The position numbers and the translations under genes were made by a program. From assembly GCA_947632025.1 (NCBI GenBank), contig CANRNN010000005.1, positions 1 through 64,000 of the forward strand: a stretch of DNA of 64,000 bases, written 5' to 3'. This DNA comes from an uncultured Clostridia bacterium. Its GTDB lineage: Bacteria; Bacillota; Clostridia; Oscillospirales; Ruminococcaceae. Of the stretch, positions 1 to 6,966 are shown piece by piece; position 1 is the first letter of the stretch, and each line of letters begins with the position of its first letter. The notes below the pieces were generated by a model. The model ran no database searches. It worked only from the letters and a program-made list of their open reading frames with translations, and was not told the origin of the DNA.

Positions 1-1
1 A

Positions 2-77
2 TGGTGGAAGTTATAGGGCTCGAACCTATGACCCTCTGCTTGTAGGGCAGATGCTCTCCCAGCTGAGCTAAACTTCC
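2..77 (-). tRNA. tRNA-Val (anticodon UAC)
   Basis: The reverse strand folds as a complete 76-nt cloverleaf: a perfect 7-bp acceptor stem (GGAAGTT with AACTTCC), D arm GCTC/GAGC, anticodon stem TCTGC/GCAGA, T arm ATAGG/CCTAT with loop TTCGAGC, discriminator A, and an encoded CCA end. The 7-nt anticodon loop is CCTACAA, which puts UAC at positions 34-36 and decodes GUA/GUG valine codons. Position 33, almost always U, reads C here. No other tRNA lies beside it in the window. Confidence 0.93.
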
Positions 78-120
78 GTACTTCATTTCTATCAGAAAAA
101 AATTTTCTAACGACTTTTTT

Positions 121-149
121 ATTTTACACCTTTTTTTTAATTTTGTCAA
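121..149 (-). promoter_or_regulatory. Promoter of tRNA-Val
   Basis: On the minus strand TTGACA (144-149) and TAAAAT (121-126) are separated by exactly 17 nt. The predicted start lies a few tens of bases before the tRNA 5' end. The rest of 78-325 is AT-rich and shows no gene. Confidence 0.75.
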
Positions 150-325
150 GGGCTTTTTTCGACATTTCGACATTTTGTATATTTTAACGAATCTGCTTCC
201 GGCAAATGGCAATTTTTCAAAATAATTTCTACGTTTTGCACAAATTTTTCAGGTAAAAATTACAAGCTATATATCCCCGAAATCAACGCAAACTAACAGC
301 GAATCCACAGAGGGGAGGAATTTCA

Positions 326-529
326 ATGGATAAAACAGCTCTTACGCTGTCTATAATCGGCGGATTGAACTGGGGCTTGATGGGCATTTTCGGATTTGAC
401 GCGGTAGCGTGGTTCTTTGGCGGTTCAAGCTCTGTTCTCAGCCGTATCGTTTATATAGTTATAGCGCTGGCTTCCTGCTGGTGCATTTCCTTGCTTTTCC
501 GCAGGAACGCTATTGCCAAGGAAGTCTGA
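326..529 (+). CDS. DUF378-family small membrane protein
   Basis: This 67-residue protein has two hydrophobic segments (about residues 5-30 and 38-58). Between them are the GGLNWGLMG and FGFDAV motifs typical of DUF378 proteins such as B. subtilis YuzA. The family has no established function. The start is fixed by the Shine-Dalgarno sequence GGGGAGGAA just before the ATG. It is monocistronic and followed by a strong terminator. It is probably an integral cytoplasmic-membrane protein with a short basic C-terminus (RRNAIAKEV). Confidence 0.85.
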   Translation: MDKTALTLSIIGGLNWGLMGIFGFDAVAWFFGGSSSVLSRIVYIVIALASCWCISLLFRRNAIAKEV

Positions 530-608
530 CATTTTGCCGAAATTTTCCGATAAATTTTGTGCAGTTTCACGAAAATATTATTGACTAAATTTCGGTTTTT
601 ATTCAAAA

Positions 609-641
609 CAAAGCTCCTCGCCGCCCGCGTGGAGCTTTTTT
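609..641 (+). terminator. Intrinsic terminator after the DUF378 gene
   Basis: AAAGCTCC and GGAGCTTT form a stem around a GC-rich loop, followed by a run of T. Confidence 0.8.
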
Positions 642-643
642 AG

Positions 644-1129
644 CAGTTTACAGTGTATAGTGTACAGTGAACAGTATTGGACAGAGATATCCGCTTCGCG
701 GATTTATTAGATTGTTACAAAGTCATAATGCTGACGAAACAATGGGCAGCCGACGCAGCTTCACGGTTGCTGAATTTACAGTCGCCGGCAAAATGGGAAA
801 TCCTGTAAGGCGATTGATTCGTCAACGTTACCACTTTATGACAATCAAATACTTCGCCGACAGGCGAAATTCCCTGTACAGTGAACAGTATTGGACAGAG
901 ATATCCGCTTCGCGGATTTATTAGATTGTTACAAAGTCATAATGCTGACAAAACAGCGGTCAGCCGACCCTAGCTTCACGGTTGCTGAATTTACAGTTGC
1001 CGGCAAAACGGGAAATCCTGTAAGGCGATTGATTCGTCAACGTTACCACTTTATGACAATCAAATACTTCGCCGACAGGCGAAATTCCCTGTTCAATACT
1101 GTACACTATACACTCAACACTGTCAACTG
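644..1129. repeat. Composite repeat element: two tandem ~214-bp units between 41-bp inverted ends
   Basis: Two copies of a 214-215 bp unit lie in tandem (661-874 and 875-1089). They are nearly identical apart from a divergent patch around 735-755 / 949-970 and a 1-bp indel. The block is bounded by 41-bp arms, 644-684 and 1089-1129, which match as inverted repeats at 35 of 41 positions. The arms consist of iterated CAGTGTA-like words. Internal small palindromes include ATCCGC-TTC-GCGGAT and TCGCC-GACA-GGCGA. Reading frames across it are parallel in both copies and have no plausible start signals, so it is taken as non-coding. One end of a related copy lies upstream of dnaG (12265-12340). The right arm overlaps the end of mnmA. 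Confidence 0.85.
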
Positions 1130-2193
1130 ATTACCCCTCCTCCGACGACGGTGTCGCCGTCGTAGAGGACGACCGCCTGACCTGCTGAGATCGCTCTCTG
1201 CGGCTCGGAAAAACGTACCGTGACAGTGCCGTCGGGATTTGAAAACGCTTCCGCTTCGGCTTCTTTGCTGTGGTAGCGTGTTCGTGCCGTTACTTTTATC
1301 GGTCTTTCAGGCGGAGTGTCATAGGTTATCCAGTTGAAATCACGGGCAATAAGCTCTTTGGAAAATAATTCCTTTTCCGTTCCGAGCTTTACGGTGTTGT
1401 CCGAGGTGGATTTTTCCAGAACAAAAAGCGGCTCGGAGTAGGAGATCCCCAGTCCCTTGCGCTGTCCTATAGTATAGCGGATAAGCCCGCGGTGCCGACC
1501 GAGTACGCGTCCGTCCGACATAACAAAATCTCCGTCAGGGTATTTTTTTCCGCTGAAATTTTCTATAAACGCCGCGTAATTCCCGTCGGGAACAAAGCAA
1601 ATATCCTGACTTTCGTGCTTTGAGGCGTTAAGAAGCCCGCTTTCCTTTGCGAGCGCCCGCACCTGTTCCTTGTCGGAAAATTCACCCAGCGGAAAGCGCG
1701 TTCGCGCAAGCTGCTCCTGCGTCAGAAAATACAGAACGTAGCTCTGGTCTTTCGCCTCGTTCAGAGCCTTTTTCAGCAGCCACCGCCCGCTTTGCTCGTC
1801 AAATTCGACCCTTGCGTAATGTCCTGTAACGATAACATCACACATAAGCGCGTCGGCTCTCTCGAACAGCTTCCCGAATTTGAGCCAACGGTTACATTCA
1901 ATGCACGGGTTCGGGGTTTCGGCGATCTCATACGAGTGAACGAACTGCGCGATCACCTTTTCCCGAAATTCATCCACAAAATTGAATACATAAAACGGTA
2001 TTCCCAGCTTTGCGCATACGTTTCCCGCGTCCTCGGCGTCGTCTGCTGTGCAGCAGGATTTTTCAGTAAAATCTCCGGAATTTTCGCGCAGCTTCATAGT
2101 CGCCCCCACGCACTCAAATCCCGCTTTTTGCATTAAAAGAGCGGCGGCAGAGCTGTCCACGCCGCCGCTCATAGCTATAAGCGCCTTAGCCAT
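1123..2193 (-). CDS. mnmA: tRNA-specific 2-thiouridylase MnmA
   Basis: MnmA inserts sulfur at C2 of the wobble uridine in tRNA-Lys, -Glu and -Gln, using ATP and a persulfide donor. The protein has 356 residues, normal for the family. The N-terminal PP-loop SGGVDSS is present, as are the two catalytic cysteines in the CIECN and DICFVPDG motifs, followed by the central and C-terminal barrel domains. The chosen ATG (MAKALIAMSGG) sits after a GGAG site inside the end of nadA and overlaps it by 8 nt (ATGGCTAA), which suggests translational coupling. An upstream TTG would add eight residues without a better ribosome site. The stop codon lies inside the inverted arm of the neighbouring repeat element. 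Confidence 0.95.
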   Translation of the reverse strand: MAKALIAMSGGVDSSAAALLMQKAGFECVGATMKLRENSGDFTEKSCCTADDAEDAGNVCAKLGIPFYVFNFVDEFREKVIAQFVHSYEIAETPNPCIECNRWLKFGKLFERADALMCDVIVTGHYARVEFDEQSGRWLLKKALNEAKDQSYVLYFLTQEQLARTRFPLGEFSDKEQVRALAKESGLLNASKHESQDICFVPDGNYAAFIENFSGKKYPDGDFVMSDGRVLGRHRGLIRYTIGQRKGLGISYSEPLFVLEKSTSDNTVKLGTEKELFSKELIARDFNWITYDTPPERPIKVTARTRYHSKEAEAEAFSNPDGTVTVRFSEPQRAISAGQAVVLYDGDTVVGGGVIS

Positions 2194-3103
2194 TTCCAAG
2201 CTCCAGCATACGGTCAATGCAGACTTTTGCTTTCAGGCGGGTATCCTCGTCGAGTATTATCTCCTCGCCGTAATTGCCCTCTAAGCAGTGCAGGACGCTT
2301 GCTATTTTTGTCAGCTGCATATTCCTGCACACGAAGTTTTTAGACAGCGGGTAGAATCTCTTTTCGGGGCAGTCTATTCCGAGGTGCTGCACTATGCTGT
2401 TTTCCGTGCCGATTATAAATTCCTTTGCGTCGGAATTTTTGGCGTAGTCCATAATTTCGGTCGTAGAGCCGACAAAGTCCGCCAGCTTCACAACGGAGGT
2501 ATCACATTCGGGGTGTGCCAGAAACAGCGCGTTCGGGTGGAGCTTCTTTGCTTTTTCGACTTCGGAAGCGTCAAACTGCGCGTGCGTCGGGCAGCAGCCG
2601 TAGACGGTCTGAATGGTCTTTTCGGGGCATTGTTCCGCGATATAAGTTCCAAGATTCTTGTCGGGAATGAACAGAATTTTATCTTCGGGCATACGCTTTA
2701 TGATCTTCGGGGCGGAGCTTGACGTTACGCAGACATCGCAGACGGTCTTAAGCTCGGCGGTAGTGTTGATGTAAGCGACGACCGCGTAACCGGGGTACTT
2801 CTCCTTGAGCTGTAAAAGCATTTGCGGGTCGAGAGCGTCCGCCATAGGGCAAAGCGCGTCCGCTTCCGGCAGGAGAACACGCTTTTCGGGGCAGAGTATC
2901 TTCACGGTTTCCGCCATAAAGCGAACGCCGCACATCATAACGGTCTTGTTAGGGACTTTCTGCGCCTTTTGCGCAAGCCCGAAACTGTCGCCGACGTAAT
3001 CCGCGACTTCAAGAATATCGTGCGTCTGATAGCAGTGCGCGAGAATACACACGTCCTTTTCTTTTTTCAGCTTAAGTATTTTTTCCTGAATATCTTTTAT
3101 CAT
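2186..3103 (-). CDS. nadA: Quinolinate synthase NadA
   Basis: NadA condenses iminoaspartate with dihydroxyacetone phosphate to give quinolinate for de novo NAD synthesis, using a [4Fe-4S] cluster. The 305-residue length fits the three-domain family. The three expected cluster cysteines are visible in CGVRFMAET, HPECD and FVCRNM. nadB and nadC, the usual partners, are not adjacent here. The gene lies between an Fe-S-type Rrf2 regulator (47-nt gap) and mnmA (8-nt overlap), so the three are read as one operon. Regulation by the Rrf2 protein is plausible but not shown. Confidence 0.95.
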   Translation of the reverse strand: MIKDIQEKILKLKKEKDVCILAHCYQTHDILEVADYVGDSFGLAQKAQKVPNKTVMMCGVRFMAETVKILCPEKRVLLPEADALCPMADALDPQMLLQLKEKYPGYAVVAYINTTAELKTVCDVCVTSSSAPKIIKRMPEDKILFIPDKNLGTYIAEQCPEKTIQTVYGCCPTHAQFDASEVEKAKKLHPNALFLAHPECDTSVVKLADFVGSTTEIMDYAKNSDAKEFIIGTENSIVQHLGIDCPEKRFYPLSKNFVCRNMQLTKIASVLHCLEGNYGEEIILDEDTRLKAKVCIDRMLELGNG

Positions 3104-3149
3104 AAAAATACCTGTCCTTTCAGTTCAAGAGTTCTGATAGTTCTGCGGT

Positions 3150-3563
3150 TCAGCCTTTTGCCTTGTCGACTATATCCTTAAGCGATATTCCCGAAAGATA
3201 GTCGTCGACGACCTTATACAATCCCTGCCACAGCGGCAGCGTCGCACATTCCGCTTTCATCACACAGGAATTTTCGTCGCCCTGAAGGCACGTCACAGGC
3301 GCGAGAGAGCCTTCCGTCGCCCGAAGTATTTCTCCGACGTTATATTCCTCCAAAGGCTTGCACAGCATACACCCGCCCTTTGTCCCGCGGCTTGTCGAGA
3401 GCAGTTCTGCCTTTCCGAGGATAGCCACTATCTGTTCGAGATATTTCTTTGACACCCTCTGCCTTTGAGCGATATCGGTAAGCGACACTGCGCCCTCGTC
3501 CTCGTGCAGAGCCACGTCTATCATAAGCCTGAGCGCGTATCTTCCCCTTGTTGAAATTTTCAT
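3150..3563 (-). CDS. Rrf2/IscR-family transcriptional regulator
   Basis: This 137-residue protein has the N-terminal winged helix of the Rrf2 family (MKISTRGRYALR, then helix-turn-helix around residues 25-50). Three cysteines at 92, 100 and 106 sit where IscR-like members bind an Fe-S cluster, which suggests sensing of Fe-S or redox state. The start follows the site AAGGTGAT; a longer frame with four extra residues lacks one. It is the first gene of the nadA-mnmA operon, whose products need an Fe-S cluster and sulfur transfer respectively. CymR- or NsrR-like roles are possible alternatives. Confidence 0.9.
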   Translation of the reverse strand: MKISTRGRYALRLMIDVALHEDEGAVSLTDIAQRQRVSKKYLEQIVAILGKAELLSTSRGTKGGCMLCKPLEEYNVGEILRATEGSLAPVTCLQGDENSCVMKAECATLPLWQGLYKVVDDYLSGISLKDIVDKAKG

Positions 3564-3605
3564 TAAAAAGATCACCTTGAATCACATTATATAAACGCTA
3601 ACTAT

Positions 3606-3634
3606 ATTATACCACCAAATTCCCTGCTTTTCAA
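3606..3634 (-). promoter_or_regulatory. Promoter of the rrf2-nadA-mnmA operon
   Basis: On the minus strand TTGAAA (3629-3634) and TATAAT (3606-3611) are separated by 17 nt, with an extended -10 TG. Confidence 0.75.
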
Positions 3635-3675
3635 TAGGAATTTGAAATTTTTTCGCGCAAATTATTTATAATCAC

Positions 3676-3704
3676 TTTACATTTTATAAAAAATGTGGTA
3701 TAAT
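3676..3704 (+). promoter_or_regulatory. Promoter of the cobU-like/pilT unit
   Basis: TTTACA (3676-3681) and TATAAT (3699-3704) are 17 nt apart with an extended -10 TG. It is divergent from the rrf2 promoter. Confidence 0.75.
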
Positions 3705-3710
3705 AAAAAT

Positions 3711-3845
3711 TGAAAACGTTGGCGTCCGCGGGAAATGTCCGTTCGGGTCAGACCCGCGCGTCAGGGCAGTATTTTGTCCCCGCGCCCATTGCGGGAACGG
3801 AAATTTCGGGATCCATTATCTGATTCGGGATATATTTTAAGAAAG
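3711..3845 (+). ncRNA. Structured GC-rich 5' leader of unknown class
   Basis: About 140 nt lie between the promoter and the start codon of the CobU-like gene. The first 90 nt are clearly more GC-rich than the flanks. A perfect hairpin CGGGT-CAG-ACCCG lies inside longer pairing possible between CGCGGG (about 3726-3732) and CCCGCG (about 3778-3786), followed by a CCC-ATTGC-GGG hairpin. I found no B12 box, GEMM core, T-box or other riboswitch signature that I know. It may be a cis-regulatory RNA; only the structure is visible. Confidence 0.4.
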
Positions 3846-3856
3846 GAATTACGGAT

Positions 3857-4399
3857 ATGGCACGGTCAATACTTATCACAGGCGGAGCCGCAAGCGGAAA
3901 AACAAGATTTGCGGCTTCATATTTTTCAGGCTGCGACAACGTTCTCTACCTGAGAGTCGGAGGAGAGATCGACAAGGACGTAAAGCACCGCATCGAGTTC
4001 GATAACAAAAATCGCGGCGTGGAATGGGAAATAGTCAGCAAGGATACCCTCACCCCCTGTCAGGAAATAGGCAGCCATAAGTTCGTCATTTTTGACAGCT
4101 TAAGTTCATTCACAAGACTGGCGATAAGCAGACTTCCGTCTGTCGAGAACGTAAGCGATAAGGATAAAAAAGCTCTGGAGGAAATGGTGATAAATTCCGT
4201 CGGCGACGTTCTCGAAAAAATGCGTCAGAATAACGGAAATATCGTCATCATCACCATCGAAACAGGCTTCGCGAACGCCGCGGAGCAGGGCTTTATGGCG
4301 GTTTACCGTGACGTTCTGGGCAGACTTAACCAGCGTATCGCAAACGCCTCGGACGAGGTCTATTTTTCCGCAAGCGGAATTCAGTTCAAAATAAAGTGA
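3857..4399 (+). CDS. CobU-like P-loop protein (adenosylcobinamide kinase family, degenerate)
   Basis: This 180-residue protein is full length for CobU, which phosphorylates adenosylcobinamide and transfers GMP to it. The Walker A GGAASGKT (9-16), the RDVLGRLNQRIANASDEV block and the C-terminal SGIQFKIK ending match the family. The segment that carries the guanylylated histidine of Salmonella CobU (RIQHH) reads RIEFD here, so no histidine is at that site. No other cobalamin gene is in the window, and the next gene is pilT (49-nt gap). A true B12 role is therefore uncertain; it may be a kinase-only or repurposed paralogue. A ribosome site AAAGGAA precedes the ATG. Confidence 0.75.
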   Translation: MARSILITGGAASGKTRFAASYFSGCDNVLYLRVGGEIDKDVKHRIEFDNKNRGVEWEIVSKDTLTPCQEIGSHKFVIFDSLSSFTRLAISRLPSVENVSDKDKKALEEMVINSVGDVLEKMRQNNGNIVIITIETGFANAAEQGFMAVYRDVLGRLNQRIANASDEVYFSASGIQFKIK

Positions 4400-4448
4400 C
4401 CCGAATACCACCGCACATTGAACAATACATATTACGGAGGGCAAATTT

Positions 4449-5501
4449 ATGACTTTTGAAGAATTCATTATGCAGGCACGCGAAATGAACGCGTCCGATA
4501 TCCACCTCACGGTCGGAGCGCCCACGGTTATCCGCGTGAACGGCGAATTAAGAAAGTATCAGGACCTGTCCGATCAGGTCGTCCACCGCACTATCGTTTC
4601 CATTCTCTCGGCAGAACAGGAGAAAAAACTTACCGGGGGCGAGGATATAGACTTTTCGTTCGAGCTTCCCAACGGCGCAAGACAGCGTGTAAACGTGTTT
4701 CACCACGGCGGACGGCTTGCGTGTTCGATACGTCTGCTGAACGCGACTATACCCAATCTCGACCAGCTGGGAATGCCGAAAGTACTTTTGGATCTCGCCA
4801 AGAAAAGAAGAGGTCTTATCCTCGTAACAGGTCCTACGGGCGCGGGAAAATCCACCTCTCTCGCCGCGATGATACAGCATATAAACGAAACAAGAGCCTG
4901 CCATATCATCACAATAGAGGACCCTATAGAGTACCGCTACGATCAGGCAAAGGCTACTATCCACCAGCGTGAGATAGGGCGCGACGTTCCGTCGTTCGAG
5001 TACGCTTTGAGAAGCGCGCTGCGTGAGGACCCCGACGTTATCCTTATCGGAGAGATGCGCGACTATGAAACCATCTCCCTTGCTATGACTGCTGCCGAAA
5101 CGGGACATTTGGTTTTCGGCACTCTGCACACAAGCTCTGCTTCGCAGACGATAGACCGTATCATAGACGTCTGCCCGTCGCAGGCGAAGGAGCAGGTGCG
5201 TATGCAGCTCGCGAATATGATACAGGGTATCGTCGCGCAGACGCTCGTTCCCACCAAGGACGGAAAGGGAAGATGTGCCGCCGTCGAGGTAATGCTCGGC
5301 ACGGACGCTATACGCAACCTTATACGTTCCAATAAGGTCACGCAGATGGACACGACTATGCAGGGCGGTTCTGCGGTCGGAATGCAGACGCTTATCGACA
5401 GCCTGCACCAGCTTTACAAGGACGGCAGGATAAGCTACGCGACCGCCATGGAATTTGCCAACAATCCCGAAGAAATGGAGAAAAAGCTTCTCAGTCATTA
5501 A
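4449..5501 (+). CDS. pilT: PilT-family type IV pilus retraction ATPase
   Basis: PilT is the hexameric AAA-like ATPase that powers pilus retraction and twitching. The 350 residues match the family. Visible elements are an N-terminal PAS-like domain (1-100), Walker A GPTGAGKST (about 127-135), the Asp box with IEDPIEY, Walker B VILIGEMRD, the His box HLVFGTLHT, and the AIRNLIR retraction motif near the C-terminus. The site GGAGG precedes the ATG. No pilB, pilC, prepilin or peptidase genes are nearby, so the rest of the machine must be elsewhere or absent. Confidence 0.93.
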   Translation: MTFEEFIMQAREMNASDIHLTVGAPTVIRVNGELRKYQDLSDQVVHRTIVSILSAEQEKKLTGGEDIDFSFELPNGARQRVNVFHHGGRLACSIRLLNATIPNLDQLGMPKVLLDLAKKRRGLILVTGPTGAGKSTSLAAMIQHINETRACHIITIEDPIEYRYDQAKATIHQREIGRDVPSFEYALRSALREDPDVILIGEMRDYETISLAMTAAETGHLVFGTLHTSSASQTIDRIIDVCPSQAKEQVRMQLANMIQGIVAQTLVPTKDGKGRCAAVEVMLGTDAIRNLIRSNKVTQMDTTMQGGSAVGMQTLIDSLHQLYKDGRISYATAMEFANNPEEMEKKLLSH

Positions 5502-5525
5502 AATTTTGTATTCCGCGAAAATATA

Positions 5526-5552
5526 AGCCCCTCACGCGAGGGGCTAATTTAT
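5526..5552 (+). terminator. Terminator after pilT
   Basis: AGCCCCTC and GAGGGGCT form a perfect 8-bp stem with loop ACGC, then a T-rich tail. It probably serves the convergent flavodoxin operon too, since A-rich sequence lies on the other side. Confidence 0.85.
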
Positions 5553-5572
5553 TTTATTCCGTAATTTCCGTA

Positions 5573-5986
5573 TCATGCTCTGTAGCGCACCATTTTCGCG
5601 AACGCCGATACTCCGTCAAGGTCGTTTTGGTCGGGGTGTTCCTTATGCATAAAGAGAAAATGCCCCGGACAGTTGTAGAATTTCTCGAAAACGCGTATTC
5701 CGAGCTTTTCGGCAAACGGCTTTATTTTCCTGAACGCCGAACTTCCCGAAGCGGACGAGCCGAACACCGCCAGTGTGCCTATCTTGTCGGCGTTCTTTTC
5801 CAGAAATTCATACACCGATTTGTCGGGACTTCCCGCATATACCGAACTTCCAAGAAGTACAATGTCAGCTTTTTCTTCAAGCTGTGTGTCTGTCGTTTCT
5901 GCATTTGTTTCTACAGCGGCAGCCGCGCTTTCCGCCAACAGTTTCGTGTTTCCCGAACGGGAGCAGTATATTACCTTTATCGTCAT
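5573..5986 (-). CDS. Flavodoxin-like protein
   Basis: This 137-residue protein begins with a beta strand and the FMN-phosphate loop SRSGNTK (9-15). It continues through the LLGSSVYAG and VFGSSASG segments typical of short-chain flavodoxins. It likely carries electrons in the cytoplasm through a bound FMN. It is the last gene of a three-gene redox unit with gpx and a TSCPD protein; only 12 nt separate it from the latter. Family members with similar loops can act as FMN reductases, so the exact partner is open. Confidence 0.88.
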   Translation of the reverse strand: MTIKVIYCSRSGNTKLLAESAAAAVETNAETTDTQLEEKADIVLLGSSVYAGSPDKSVYEFLEKNADKIGTLAVFGSSASGSSAFRKIKPFAEKLGIRVFEKFYNCPGHFLFMHKEHPDQNDLDGVSAFAKMVRYRA

Positions 5987-5998
5987 GGCTTTCCGTCC

Positions 5999-6253
5999 TC
6001 ACTTTGTTTCTTCATAAGCGCGTCTTACCGCGATAGCAAGCTGGTCGGCGCAGGAAGTAGGTCTGCGTCCGCAGGTGTTCCCGCGAAGATACTTCTCGAT
6101 CTTGTCGACTGTCCAGCCGTCCACGAGCTTTGAAATAGCTTTCAGATTTCCGTTGCAGCCGCCCATAAACTCGATATTCGTGATAACGTCGCCGTTTATG
6201 TCGAAACTGATGATCTGAGAGCAGGTGTTCTGTGTCTGATAATTGTACCTCAT
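5999..6253 (-). CDS. TSCPD domain protein (TIGR03905 family)
   Basis: This 84-residue protein matches the stand-alone TSCPD family. It has an N-terminal strand pair (residues 1-30), GGCNGNL (about 31-37), and the signature TCGRRPTSCADQLA near the C-terminus. TSCPD domains also occur at the end of some B12-dependent ribonucleotide reductases, where they are cysteine-rich. The free-standing form has no firm function. Four cysteines (Cys10, Cys33, Cys61 and Cys68) are compatible with metal or thiol chemistry. Its place between gpx and a flavodoxin supports a redox role by inference. Confidence 0.88.
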   Translation of the reverse strand: MRYNYQTQNTCSQIISFDINGDVITNIEFMGGCNGNLKAISKLVDGWTVDKIEKYLRGNTCGRRPTSCADQLAIAVRRAYEETK

Positions 6254-6296
6254 TGATAATTACCTCCAAAATAAGCGTTCGGGAATTTTACGGGTT

Positions 6297-6839
6297 TCAC
6301 AAAGCCGATTTGACCTTTTCCATAACGTTTTTCATAGATTCGGTCGGCTCGAATCGCGCGAGTATCTCACCGTCGCGGCTTATGAGAAATTTCGTGAAAT
6401 TCCACTTGATATTGCCGTTGTTTTTGTAATCTTTGTCCATTTTCTTTGCGGCAGCGGACAAAATAAGCGTCATGGGGCTTTTGCCGAAGCCCTCGAATTT
6501 TGTGTTCTCGGAAAGATACTTGAAAAGCGGGTCGGCGTTCTCGCCGAGAACATCTATTTTCGAGAATTGAGGAAAAGTTATCCCGTACCGTCCCGTGCAG
6601 AATTCGTGAATTTCCTCGTCGTCGCCGGGAGCCTGATTCGCGAACTGATTGCACGGAAAATCCAGAATTTCAAGACCGTCTTTCGCGTGTGCGTCGTACA
6701 GATCCTGAAGCTCGTCATACTGCGGCGTAAAACCGCACCCTGTCGCGGTATTCACGATAAGCAGGACTTTTCCCTTATAATCCGCGAGGGAAACCTCGCT
6801 GCCGTCCCTTGCCTTCACCGTAAAATCGTAGATCGACAT
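6297..6839 (-). CDS. Glutathione peroxidase-family thiol peroxidase
   Basis: The 180-residue protein has the thioredoxin-like fold motifs of the family: the peroxidatic cysteine Cys35 in NTATGCGFTPQ, FPCNQF (60-65), and WNFTKFLI toward the C-terminus, giving the Cys/Gln/Trp/Asn catalytic set. It uses cysteine, not selenocysteine. Cys63 or Cys81 could resolve the sulfenate. Bacterial members usually take electrons from thioredoxin rather than glutathione. It heads the operon that continues to the TSCPD and flavodoxin genes, with its own consensus promoter. Confidence 0.95.
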   Translation of the reverse strand: MSIYDFTVKARDGSEVSLADYKGKVLLIVNTATGCGFTPQYDELQDLYDAHAKDGLEILDFPCNQFANQAPGDDEEIHEFCTGRYGITFPQFSKIDVLGENADPLFKYLSENTKFEGFGKSPMTLILSAAAKKMDKDYKNNGNIKWNFTKFLISRDGEILARFEPTESMKNVMEKVKSAL

Positions 6840-6897
6840 ATTTTTTCCTCCTGTTTTGTGTAATATTCATCTGTGAGCGGTAAAGCCCCATAAGTAT

Positions 6898-6926
6898 ATT
6901 ATACCGTATCGGTGGGAATTTGTCAA
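6898..6926 (-). promoter_or_regulatory. Promoter of the gpx operon
   Basis: TTGACA (6921-6926) and TATAAT (6898-6903) on the minus strand with a 17-nt spacer. Confidence 0.8.
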
Positions 6927-6966
6927 CCGACGGAATCTGAAATTACGGTGAAATTTTCCTTTTATC

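Noticed and set aside
644-1129. Possible CRISPR array
   Set aside because: Only two long units without short regular spacers and no cas genes.
667-1130. Two open frames (85 and 79 residues) of similar sequence inside the repeat element
   Set aside because: They are the same frame in the two tandem units, lack ribosome sites and mirror the nucleotide repeat; no sign of protein-level selection.
3711-3845. Cobalamin riboswitch before the CobU-like gene
   Set aside because: No B12-box sequence and no matching core; kept only as an unknown structured leader.
3735-3953. 72-residue frame overlapping the CobU-like gene start
   Set aside because: Overlaps the structured leader and continues out of frame into the CobU-like gene.
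4548-5498. 316-residue open frame opposite pilT
   Set aside because: Antisense shadow of a gene with all PilT motifs.
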